Assembly: GCA_964507025.1 (NCBI GenBank)
Contig: CAZDOK010000015.1
Location: 1-64,000 of the forward strand
Reading direction: 5' to 3'
DNA from: Amarobacter sp964507025
Lineage (GTDB): Bacteria > Chloroflexota > Dehalococcoidia > Tepidiformales > Tepidiformaceae
DNA length: 64,000 nucleotides
A model generated the notes under the pieces. That model made no database searches, was not told where the DNA came from, and saw only the letters and a program-made list of their open reading frames with translations. Made by a program: the position numbers and the translations under genes. The stretch's first letter is position 1, and every line of letters starts with the position of its first letter. Positions 8,523 to 15,740 of this stretch are shown here, piece by piece.

Positions 8523-8613
8523 GGGTATCCCCCACCTCCCGGTGAGGGCACTTCCCCACCACCGCGGGGTCTTCCCCGATAACCGCACCGCACCTCCATC
8601 CCTACCCTGAATC
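8523..8613 (+). promoter_or_regulatory. Palindrome-triplet regulatory module, copy A (before flbD)
   Basis: Three GGG/CCC palindromes, GGGTATCCC (8523-8531), GTGAGGGCACTTCCCCAC (8542-8559) and CGGGGTCTTCCCCG (8565-8578), have centres 23.5 and 21 bp apart. They are followed by CCTACCCTGAATCC (8601-8614), whose TACCCT could be a -10. The same order and spacing recur at 12688-12780. In addition GATTCAGGGTA (8517-8527) is the exact inverted repeat of TACCCTGAATC (8603-8613). Confidence 0.5.
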
Positions 8614-8643
8614 CAGCCCGGCACGGGCCCAGGCCCACCACCC

Positions 8644-8844
8644 ATGATTCAGCTCACTCGCATCGATGGCACCGTCTTCTACCTCAACCCCGACCTCATC
8701 GAGGTGATGGAAGCGACCCACGATACCCACCTCACGCTCACCAATGGCCACCGCTACGTGTGCGCCGAGGCGCCCGCCATCATCGTCGAGCGCATCGCCG
8801 AATTCCGCCGCATGAGCATCGGCGCCATCCGCAGGAGCGCCTGA
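8644..8844 (+). CDS. flbD: FlbD/SwrD family flagellar protein
   Basis: 66 aa, matching the FlbD family over its length: MIQLTRIDGTVFYLNPDLIEVMEATHDTHLTLTNGHRYVCAEAP. In Bacillus the homologue (SwrD) raises stator torque, and the gene normally sits just upstream of the stator genes, as here. No strong Shine-Dalgarno is visible, and the ATG is about 35 nt after the TACCCT element. Its TGA overlaps the ATG of motA. Confidence 0.88.
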   Translation: MIQLTRIDGTVFYLNPDLIEVMEATHDTHLTLTNGHRYVCAEAPAIIVERIAEFRRMSIGAIRRSA

Positions 8845-9641
8845 TGGATCTCGCAACCCTCATCGGGCTCATCCTCGCCGTCGTCGGCATCGTCGGGGGC
8901 AACATCCTCGAAGGGGGCAACCCTGCCGCCCTCATCAATATCCCAGGCTTCATGATCGTCATCGTCGGCACCCTGGGCGCGGTCATGATCTCCCAGCCGC
9001 TAAGCGTCATGATCGGACTCCCCAAGTTCATCCTCAAAGCCTTCCTCGGCGGCGAAAAACACAACTCCGCCGAAACCGTCGACCTCTTTGTCACCATGGC
9101 CGATAAGGCCCGCCGCGAAGGCCTCCTCGCCCTCGAAGCCGATGTCGACAAGATCCACGACGGCTTCACCCGCAAGGGTGTCCAGCTCATGATCGACGGC
9201 ACCGATCCCGAGCTCCTCCGCGAGATCATGGAGATCGAGGCCGAGTCGATGAAGCACCGGCACGAGGGCAACTTCGCCGCCCTCGAGTTCATGGGCGGTA
9301 TTGCCCCCACCATCGGCGTGCTCGGTGCCGTCATGGGGCTCATGGGCGTCATGGCCCACCTCGATGAACCGGACCACATCGGCCCCGGCATCGCCACCGC
9401 TTTCGTCGCCACCTTCTACGGCGTGTTCACGGCCAACGTCCTCTGGCTCCCCCTCGCGAACAAGCTCAAGAACAACTCCAAGCACGAACTCCACGCCCTC
9501 AACGTCGTCATCGAGGGCCTCATGTCCATCCAGTCGGGCGACAACCCGCGCATCGTCCGCGAAAAGCTCGAAGGCTTCCTCCAGCCCAGCGAGCGCCGCA
9601 AGGGCGACGATGCCGGTGAGGTCCGCAGGGAGGCCGCGTGA
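8844..9641 (+). CDS. motA: Flagellar stator protein MotA
   Basis: 265 aa, four membrane helices with a large cytoplasmic loop. The conserved prolines that couple ion flow to torque are present: APTIGVLGAVMGLMG before helix 3 and LWLPLANKL after helix 4. It forms the stator ion channel with MotB. ATG 8844 overlaps the flbD stop (ATGA) and has AGGAG at 8833-8837. The 3' end overlaps motB by 4 nt. Confidence 0.95.
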   Translation: MDLATLIGLILAVVGIVGGNILEGGNPAALINIPGFMIVIVGTLGAVMISQPLSVMIGLPKFILKAFLGGEKHNSAETVDLFVTMADKARREGLLALEADVDKIHDGFTRKGVQLMIDGTDPELLREIMEIEAESMKHRHEGNFAALEFMGGIAPTIGVLGAVMGLMGVMAHLDEPDHIGPGIATAFVATFYGVFTANVLWLPLANKLKNNSKHELHALNVVIEGLMSIQSGDNPRIVREKLEGFLQPSERRKGDDAGEVRREAA

Positions 9642-10390
9642 GCCGCAAAGCCCCCGAGGCCGAGAAACCCGAGAACCACGAACGATGGATCGTCTCCTAC
9701 GCCGACATGGTGACGCTTCTCTTCGCACTTTTCGTCGTCCTCTATGCCACCAGCGACGCCAACCCCCAGAAGCTGCAGTCGGTGCGTCACTCCATCGACC
9801 AGGCCTTCAGCATCGGTGTGCTCCAGGGCAGCAATGGCTCGTCGCCCGTCTTCAACAACGGCGGCGGTCTCACGCCCACCATCTCCGAAATCAAGTCCAA
9901 CACCCTCGCTGGCCTCACCGAGACGCTCAACGGCTTCGCCGCCGCCAACCACATCGAGGGCAAGATCCAGGTCCGCAGCGACGCCGATTCCATCACCATC
10001 AGCCTCGCCGACAACCTCCTCTTTGATTCTGGCAGTGCCGACCTCAAGCCCGGGAGCCAGGACGTGCTCATGCTCGTCGCGGCGGCGCTCCAGGGCCTCC
10101 CAAACCAGATGCGCATCGAGGGCCACACCGACAACATCCCCGTCAACAGCCCCGACTTCGCGACCAACTGGGAGCTGTCTGCTGCCCGTGCCTCGCGCGT
10201 CCTTCGCTTCCTCACCGAGCAGGGCGGCCTCGATGCCGAGCAGCTCTTCCTGGCCGGCTACGCCGATACGCAGCCGGTCGGCGACAACTCCACCCCCGAA
10301 GGCCGCGCGCTCAATCGCCGCGCCGACATCGTCATCCTCTACCCCACCCTCGAAGACCTCCAGCAATCCCTCGCGGGCACAGGCAGGTAA
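9638..10390 (+). CDS. motB: Flagellar stator protein MotB
   Basis: 250 aa. A short cytoplasmic N-terminus leads to one membrane helix (SYADMVTLLFALFVVLYA) that carries the ion-binding aspartate, D23, equivalent to E. coli Asp32. An OmpA-like peptidoglycan-binding domain follows (IEGHTDNIPVNSPDFATNWELSAARA), which anchors the stator to the wall. The start is GTG 9638, coupled to motA. The plug segment after the helix is present (QSVRHSIDQAF). No clear Na+ signature. Confidence 0.95.
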   Translation: MSRKAPEAEKPENHERWIVSYADMVTLLFALFVVLYATSDANPQKLQSVRHSIDQAFSIGVLQGSNGSSPVFNNGGGLTPTISEIKSNTLAGLTETLNGFAAANHIEGKIQVRSDADSITISLADNLLFDSGSADLKPGSQDVLMLVAAALQGLPNQMRIEGHTDNIPVNSPDFATNWELSAARASRVLRFLTEQGGLDAEQLFLAGYADTQPVGDNSTPEGRALNRRADIVILYPTLEDLQQSLAGTGR

Positions 10391-10395
10391 CTCCC

Positions 10396-10929
10396 ATGTT
10401 CAAAGACAAGAAGGTTCTCGCCGGTGGCGCCGTCCTCTTCGCGGCGGCCTTCTGGTTCTACATCAAGCCCAACTACATGGACCCGAAGCCGCCCGTCATC
10501 TACACCGCCGAACAGATTGCCGAAGCTCCGCGGCCCACTGTCATCCTGGGGAAGGCCATGCCAGGCGGCCACGGACCGGCCACCAACGCCCCCGACGGCC
10601 TCATCCTCAACCTCAAGGCGCCCTCCACCGCCCCGAAGTACGTCAAAGCCATCATCGCCCTCGAATTCGGGCCTGAAGACCCGCCCTGGGTCGGCGTGAA
10701 AGGCGCCGCCCTTGAGGCGAAGAACGCCCACTTCGCCGAAGAGCTCCAGCCCGAAATGCACAAAATCCTCGATGGCGTCGCCGCAGTCATCGGCTCCAAG
10801 ACCGCCGACGAGGTGTCCACGACCGAGGGCCGCGAACACCTCAAGGCCGAGCTCATCGAGGCCATCAACCACCACCTCCACGGCCACAAAGTCGAGCAGA
10901 TCTACTTCGAAACCTTCATCACCCAGTGA
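10396..10929 (+). CDS. fliL: Flagellar basal-body protein FliL
   Basis: 177 aa. One N-terminal membrane helix (VLAGGAVLFAAAFWFYI), then an outward domain with FliL features: strand LILNLKAPSTAPKYVKAIIALEF and the C-terminal ELIEAINHHLHGHKVEQIYFETFITQ, which matches the family's end (VxxVYFTEFVxQ). FliL surrounds and stabilises the stator. It sits in the usual place between motB and the switch gene. Confidence 0.9.
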   Translation: MFKDKKVLAGGAVLFAAAFWFYIKPNYMDPKPPVIYTAEQIAEAPRPTVILGKAMPGGHGPATNAPDGLILNLKAPSTAPKYVKAIIALEFGPEDPPWVGVKGAALEAKNAHFAEELQPEMHKILDGVAAVIGSKTADEVSTTEGREHLKAELIEAINHHLHGHKVEQIYFETFITQ

Positions 10930-10938
10930 GGCGCTCCA

Positions 10939-12024
10939 ATGTCCGACCCGACTGAAGTCCTCGGCCAGCTGCTCTCCCCCGCCCAGGCGGTCACTCTTGA
11001 TGCCACCGGGCGCGAGGCCTGGAGTGCAGCCGCCTCTGCCCTTCAGGCGATCCAGGGAGCGACCCCGGCCATCTCCGCGATCGATGGCCGGCTCGTCATG
11101 CCCGACGAGATCACCGCCGAGTTCGACCGCCCACACCTCGCGATTCCCCTCGAACTCTCCACCGACCAGGACCAGGCGGCCACCGCGTACCTCGTCATCG
11201 AGACCGCCCTGGCTGCCGCCTACCTCGAATCCCAGGCCGATAACCCGGACGACGAAGAGCAGCAGACCATCGTCATCGCCTCAACCGTGCTTGGCCAGGT
11301 CATCCAGTCGCTCAACACCGCTGTGTTCGGCCGATCGCCCGCGGGCCTCATCCTGGCCATCGACGACATAACCGCAAACACGATGCCCGCGACGCTTGCC
11401 ACCCTCGACGACCCCTGCCTCCTCCTGCGCGGCGCCATCGCCAGCGGCCACGACCTCGAGATCACGCTCGTCCTGCCCGGCACTTTCCTCGACATCATGG
11501 CGGGGGCGATGGAGGGTGCGCTCGCTTCGGACCAGGCAAGTGGACCGGCCTCCGCGCCCGAGTTCGGCCTGGGCCTCACTCAAGAAGAGCTCGAAGCGGC
11601 CGAACTCCTCGATGTGGACACCTCATTCGAACCGCAACCCGCCTCGCCTCCGCCCTCGCCGCCTCCAGGCCCGGCACCGGCATCCCGTGAACCCACGCCC
11701 ATCGGTTCCGCGGCCCGTGCCAGGTTCGCGCCCCTTGCCGAGGCCCCGGCACCGGCGGCTCGCAGCGGCATCGACCTCCTCGCCGGCCTTCAGATGAACG
11801 TCACGGTCGAGCTCGGCCGCACCGAGCTCACCGTCGCCGAGGTCCTCGGCCTTGGCCCCGGCTCCGTCATCGAGCTCGACCGGATCGCCGGCGAGCCCGT
11901 CGACATCCTGGTCAACGACCGCCTCATCGCGCGCGGCGAAGTCGTCGTCGTCGATGAGAACTTCGGCATCCGCGTCGTCGAGGTGGTCCGCCGCGGCGCC
12001 GAGCAGGAGGCCAGCGTCGGGTGA
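10939..12024 (+). CDS. fliY: Flagellar switch protein FliY/FliN-like (CheC-like domain plus SpoA domain)
   Basis: 361 aa. Residues about 1-195 resemble a CheC/FliM-middle type domain (VIASTVLGQVIQSLNTAVFG, LEITLVLPGTFLDIM). A Pro/Ala-rich linker of about 60 residues follows. The C-terminal SpoA domain (about 286-350: MNVTVELGRTELTVAEVLGL, GSVIELDRIAGEPVDILVNDRLIARGEVVVV) is the C-ring-forming FliN module. The architecture is that of FliY. In many genomes fliM lies between fliL and fliN/fliY; here there is none, so FliM is elsewhere or this protein serves both roles. The catalytic Glu/Asn pair of CheC phosphatases is not evident. Confidence 0.82.
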   Translation: MSDPTEVLGQLLSPAQAVTLDATGREAWSAAASALQAIQGATPAISAIDGRLVMPDEITAEFDRPHLAIPLELSTDQDQAATAYLVIETALAAAYLESQADNPDDEEQQTIVIASTVLGQVIQSLNTAVFGRSPAGLILAIDDITANTMPATLATLDDPCLLLRGAIASGHDLEITLVLPGTFLDIMAGAMEGALASDQASGPASAPEFGLGLTQEELEAAELLDVDTSFEPQPASPPPSPPPGPAPASREPTPIGSAARARFAPLAEAPAPAARSGIDLLAGLQMNVTVELGRTELTVAEVLGLGPGSVIELDRIAGEPVDILVNDRLIARGEVVVVDENFGIRVVEVVRRGAEQEASVG

Positions 12025-12644
12025 ACGATCCCAAGACCCGGAAGCGCCTGACCTGGCTTGCCGTGGTCGCGGGCGCCATGCTCTGTGCGCTGCTCTTCGT
12101 CTCAACGTTCGCGCCATCCGGGCCCTCCGCCGCGGAGAGTCCCGTGCTCCGCCCGGCTGAAACCATCTCACTCACCGGAAACCCGGTGACAAGCCAGGAA
12201 ACGGCTCCCGCCGAGGACTCCTCGACAGGCTTCAGCCTCGGTGGCGGCGAGCTCATCTCACTGGCATGGCGCCTCGGGCTCGTCATTATCATCATCGCCG
12301 CCTCCATCGTCGGCCTCCGCTGGTGGGGAAGGAAAGCAGCGGGGCCCCGCAGCACCACTGGCTTCCTCCGCGTCATCGACACGCTCGCCATCAGCAACGG
12401 CCGCACCATCCATCTGGTCGCCCTGGGAGACCGCGTCATCGCCGTCGGCGCCACGCCACAACAACTCACCCTCCTCAACGAGCTTTCCGAGGACGAGGCG
12501 GTCCGCGTCCTGGCACAATCCGCCAATACCTCCGACCAGCCCCTCAGTCAGTTCGCCGCCGAACTCTTCCAGTCGATGCGGCGCAGCTCCCGCAACGTCT
12601 CCCCGCGCCGCTCCGAAACCATCACTGGCATCGAGCTGGATTGA
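12021..12644 (+). CDS. fliO: Flagellar export assembly protein FliO
   Basis: 207 aa. An N-terminal hydrophobic segment (WLAVVAGAMLCALLFVSTF), an outward linker, a second helix (LISLAWRLGLVIIIIAASIVGLRWW) and the FliO cytoplasmic domain (LRVIDTLAISNGRTIHLVALGDRVIAVGATPQQLTLLNEL). FliO helps FliP oligomerise during assembly of the export gate. GTG 12021 overlaps the upstream TGA. A non-coding gap of 159 bp with a regulatory module follows before fliP. Confidence 0.88.
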   Translation: MNDPKTRKRLTWLAVVAGAMLCALLFVSTFAPSGPSAAESPVLRPAETISLTGNPVTSQETAPAEDSSTGFSLGGGELISLAWRLGLVIIIIAASIVGLRWWGRKAAGPRSTTGFLRVIDTLAISNGRTIHLVALGDRVIAVGATPQQLTLLNELSEDEAVRVLAQSANTSDQPLSQFAAELFQSMRRSSRNVSPRRSETITGIELD

Positions 12645-12687
12645 GCGGGACGCCGCCTGCACCTCGGCGCGCTCGCCCCGCGAATGC

Positions 12688-12780
12688 GGGTATGCCCCTG
12701 CCAGCCCGTGAGGGTTTCGCCCACGGCCGAAGGGGGTTCCCCCAATACTGAGCGCAGACTGGCCACCCTACGCTGAACCC
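12688..12780 (+). promoter_or_regulatory. Palindrome-triplet regulatory module, copy B (before fliP)
   Basis: GGGTATGCCC (12688-12697), GTGAGGGTTTCGCCCAC (12708-12724) and GGGGGTTCCCCC (12732-12743) have centres 23.5 and 21.5 bp apart, then CCTACGCTGAACCCC follows (12767-12781). Order, spacing and flanking sequence match copy A at 8523, and both span about 93 bp. TACGCT (12769-12774) could be a -10, giving a second promoter inside the flagellar locus. Confidence 0.5.
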
Positions 12781-12803
12781 CACTTCCTCCACCGGGGGCC
12801 CGA

Positions 12804-13592
12804 GTGGGATTCCGCCAGCACCTCCGCCGAACCTCCAGGCGCCGGGTTCTTCTTGTCCTCGCACTCCTTGCTCTCGCGCTGGTGAGTCTCACGAGCTGTG
12901 TCGCACAGACCACCACGGCCCAGCCCGCCCAGGCCGGCCCCGCCATCGACACCCAGAACCCACAGAACGTTTCGTCGGCGATCCAGCTCCTCCTCCTCAT
13001 CACCGTCCTCTCGCTCGCGCCCGCCATCCTGGTGATGGTCACGTCCTTCACGCGCATCATCGTCGTGCTCTCGCTCGTTCGGAACGCCATCGGCATCCCC
13101 CAGCTTCCGCCCAACCAGGTGCTCATCGGCCTGGCCCTGTTCCTCACGGCCTTCGTCATGGCCCCGGCGATCAAGACCATCAACGAAGAGGCCGTTCAGC
13201 CGTACCTCAACGGCACTATCACGCAGCAGGAAGCCTACAACCGGGGCGAAGCACCCCTTCGTGCGTTCATGCTCAGGCAGACCCGCGAGCAGGACCTGGG
13301 CCTCTTCCTCAAGCTCTCGAATTCACCCAAACCCGAGACCGTCGACGACGTCCCCACCTACGTCCTCGTCCCCGCCTTCACCATCTCCGAGCTCAAGACC
13401 GCCTTCCAGATGGGCTTCGTCATGTTCGTCCCCTTCCTCATCATCGACCTCATCGTCTCATCCGCTCTGCTCAGCATGGGCATGATGATGCTTCCGCCAG
13501 TCATCGTTTCGCTCCCCTTCAAAATCCTCCTCTTCGTCCTGGTCGATGGCTGGTACCTCATCGTTGGCTCGCTGGTTGGGAGCTTCGCATGA
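12804..13592 (+). CDS. fliP: Flagellar export gate protein FliP
   Basis: 262 aa. A cleavable N-terminal segment (VLLVLALLALALVSLTSC) precedes the FliP core: LLLLITVLSLAPAILVMVTSFTRIIVVLSLVRNAIG, LPPNQVLIGLALFLTAFVMAP, and PTYVLVPAFTISELKTAFQMGF with its membrane helices. The signal ends in LTSC, a plausible lipobox, which is unusual for FliP. It forms the export pore with FliQ and FliR. GTG 12804 follows the palindrome module; its stop overlaps the fliQ start (ATGA). Confidence 0.95.
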   Translation: MGFRQHLRRTSRRRVLLVLALLALALVSLTSCVAQTTTAQPAQAGPAIDTQNPQNVSSAIQLLLLITVLSLAPAILVMVTSFTRIIVVLSLVRNAIGIPQLPPNQVLIGLALFLTAFVMAPAIKTINEEAVQPYLNGTITQQEAYNRGEAPLRAFMLRQTREQDLGLFLKLSNSPKPETVDDVPTYVLVPAFTISELKTAFQMGFVMFVPFLIIDLIVSSALLSMGMMMLPPVIVSLPFKILLFVLVDGWYLIVGSLVGSFA

Positions 13593-13858
13593 ACGAAGGC
13601 GTTGTCCTCGGACTGATGAAAGAAGCGCTCACCGTCTCGCTCCTCGTGGGCGCACCCATCCTGGCCACTACCCTCGTGATTGGCGTCGTCGTGAGCATCA
13701 TCCAGGCCGTCACCCAGGTGAACGAAGCCACCCTCACCTTCGTCCCGAAGCTTATCGGCGTATTCGTGGCCATGCTGCTCTTCGGTCCATGGATGATGAG
13801 CACCCTCCTCGATTTCTCCGCCGGGCTCTTCGCGAACATGGCGGCCTACGGGCGGTGA
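13589..13858 (+). CDS. fliQ: Flagellar export gate protein FliQ
   Basis: 89 aa, two membrane helices, full-length FliQ (LMKEALTVSLLVGAPILATTLVIGVVVSIIQAVTQVNEATLTFVPKL recognisable as the family core). Several copies wrap the FliP-FliR helix. ATG 13589 overlaps the fliP stop by 4 nt. Confidence 0.95.
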   Translation: MNEGVVLGLMKEALTVSLLVGAPILATTLVIGVVVSIIQAVTQVNEATLTFVPKLIGVFVAMLLFGPWMMSTLLDFSAGLFANMAAYGR

Positions 13859-13862
13859 TGCC

Positions 13863-14642
13863 ATGGAACTGACGCTCTCGCCCCAGCTCACCTACGCTTT
13901 CCTGCTCCTTCTTCTGCGGACGTCGGCAATGCTGGTTTCGGCCCCCCTCCTCAGCCACAAGGGCATCCCGGCCTACACCCGGGTCGGTTTCGCCGTCTTC
14001 ATGGCGCTCGTACTCGTCCCGCTCCAGGGCGATTCGGTGCCCGCTCCGCCACAACACTTCGGCACCCTCGTCGACCACGCCCTCCGCGAGACCGTCTTCG
14101 GCCTCGCACTTGGCATCGTGATGAACATCGTCTTCATCGGCATGCAAATGGCCTCGCGCGTCATTGGCCTCCAGATGGGCTTCGGCCTCGGTGCGGTCTT
14201 CGATCCCATCACCGGCACCGAATTCGGCGCCTTCGACCAGTTCTATTCGCTGCTTGTCACTCTGGTGTTCTTCAGCATCAACGGCCACCACCTCACCGTG
14301 CAGACCCTCGCCGAAACCACTCGCGCCATTCCCCTCGGCACCTTCGATCCGTTCGCCCTCAACCCCTCCGGCATCACCTCGCTCATCGCAGGGCTCACGG
14401 TCACGGCTGTCCGCCTTGCCATGCCCGTGATGGCCGCCCTGACACTCACCGACATCGGAATGGGCATCGTCTCGCGCACGGTGCCCCAGATGCAGGTCCT
14501 CATCGTCGGCGCCCCGGTCAAGATTGGCGTGGGCGTACTGGTTCTCGGCGCCGCGCTCCCCGCGACCATGACGCTCATGAATGGCGTCCTCGGTGCATCG
14601 CTCGCGGGTTCGAGCCAGGTCCTCCTTGGAGGTACCCGCTAG
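13863..14642 (+). CDS. fliR: Flagellar export gate protein FliR
   Basis: 259 aa, about six helices, with FliR hallmarks: LLRTSAMLVSAPLLSHKGIPAYTRVGFAVFMALVL in the first third, GLQMGFGLGAVFDPITGTEFGAFDQFYSLL in the middle, and a C-terminal helix ending TMTLMNGV. It completes the export pore with FliP and FliQ. Its TAG is followed directly by the flhB ATG with no gap. Confidence 0.95.
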   Translation: MELTLSPQLTYAFLLLLLRTSAMLVSAPLLSHKGIPAYTRVGFAVFMALVLVPLQGDSVPAPPQHFGTLVDHALRETVFGLALGIVMNIVFIGMQMASRVIGLQMGFGLGAVFDPITGTEFGAFDQFYSLLVTLVFFSINGHHLTVQTLAETTRAIPLGTFDPFALNPSGITSLIAGLTVTAVRLAMPVMAALTLTDIGMGIVSRTVPQMQVLIVGAPVKIGVGVLVLGAALPATMTLMNGVLGASLAGSSQVLLGGTR

Positions 14643-15740
14643 ATGGCCGGCGAACGGACTGAGGCGCCAACTCCAAAGCGGCTCCACGACGCCCGCAAAA
14701 AGGGCAACGTCGCGAAAAGCGACGAAGTCGTCCAGATCGGCGCGCTCCTGGTCGCCGTTGCTGGCATCCGTTTCCTCGGCCCCGGCCTCTGGTGGAGCAT
14801 GCGCGACCTCCTGCACGAAGGCCTCGGTAATCCCACCACGCAGGAACTCACCCGTGAGAGCGCTCAGCAGTATGGCCGCGACGTGTTCCAGCACGCCCTG
14901 CTTGCGATTCTCCCGCTCCTCGGGCTCATCGCCGTCGCCGGCATCCTCCTCAACGTCGGCCAGACCGGTCTCCTCATCAGCGGCAACAGCCTCAAACCCA
15001 ACTTCTCCCGCGTGAACCCTGCTTCGGGCGCGAAACGCATCGTTTCCATCGAGGGTCTCGTCCGCCTCGGCAAGTCGCTCTTCAAGTTCGTGGTCGTCGG
15101 GGTCGTGGTCTATCTCACCCTCGCCGGCCAGATGGCCGAGCTTGCCTCCCTCGCCCGCTTCGGCGTGGCCGATTCCACCGCGCGCCTCGCCCGGCTGGGT
15201 TTCGACATCGCGCTCCGGGCAACCGCGGTCCTTTTTGTCATGGCCATCGCCGATTTCGGCTGGCAGCGCCGCCAGCACATCAAGCGCCTGATGATGACCA
15301 GGGAAGAGCTCAAGCAGGAGATGAAGGAGAACGACGGCGACCCCCAGATCAAGGCCGCCATCCGCCGCCGCCGCCAGCAGCTCGTGAACCGCATGATCGC
15401 TGCTGTGAAGACCGCTGATGTGGTCGTCACGAACCCGACCCACTTCGCGGTCGCCCTCAAGTACGACCCGGTCACCATGCAGGCACCGATGGTGGTGGCC
15501 AAGGGCCAGGACCATCTCGCCTTCCGCATCCGCGACGTCGCCATGAAGGCGGGTGTTCCCGTGCTCGAAGAGCCGCCCCTTGCCCGTGCACTGCACAAGG
15601 CCGTCCCCATCGGTCAGTACGTGCCAGCCAGCCTCTTCCACGCCGTGGCCGAGGTGCTCGCCTGGGTCTACGCCCTTCGCGCGAAGAAGCCGTTCACCCG
15701 CCGCCGGACCGCGGCCGCGAATCTCGGAGGTAACCTGTGA
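14643..15740 (+). CDS. flhB: Flagellar export switch protein FlhB
   Basis: 365 aa. The N-terminus is typical (ERTEAPTPKRLHDARKKGNVAKSDEV), with four membrane helices and a cytoplasmic domain carrying the self-cleavage motif NPTH; cleavage is expected between N264 and P265 (VVVTNPTHFAVALKYDP). Cleavage switches export from rod/hook to filament substrates. The C-terminal RRRTAAANLGGNL tail is short. It abuts fliR and overlaps flhA by 4 nt. Confidence 0.96.
   Translation: MAGERTEAPTPKRLHDARKKGNVAKSDEVVQIGALLVAVAGIRFLGPGLWWSMRDLLHEGLGNPTTQELTRESAQQYGRDVFQHALLAILPLLGLIAVAGILLNVGQTGLLISGNSLKPNFSRVNPASGAKRIVSIEGLVRLGKSLFKFVVVGVVVYLTLAGQMAELASLARFGVADSTARLARLGFDIALRATAVLFVMAIADFGWQRRQHIKRLMMTREELKQEMKENDGDPQIKAAIRRRRQQLVNRMIAAVKTADVVVTNPTHFAVALKYDPVTMQAPMVVAKGQDHLAFRIRDVAMKAGVPVLEEPPLARALHKAVPIGQYVPASLFHAVAEVLAWVYALRAKKPFTRRRTAAANLGGNL

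Noticed and set aside
8572..8582. CCCGATAA resembling a sigma-28 -10 (GCCGATAA)
   Set aside because: No TAAA-type -35 lies 15 nt upstream, and the C-run belongs to the third palindrome of the module, which is not followed by GATAA in copy B.
13752..15641. Long minus-strand open frame (over 600 codons) opposite fliQ-fliR-flhB
   Set aside because: It is antisense to three certain genes; GC-rich third positions open such frames. Its His/Asp/Glu-rich, repetitive composition matches no protein family.
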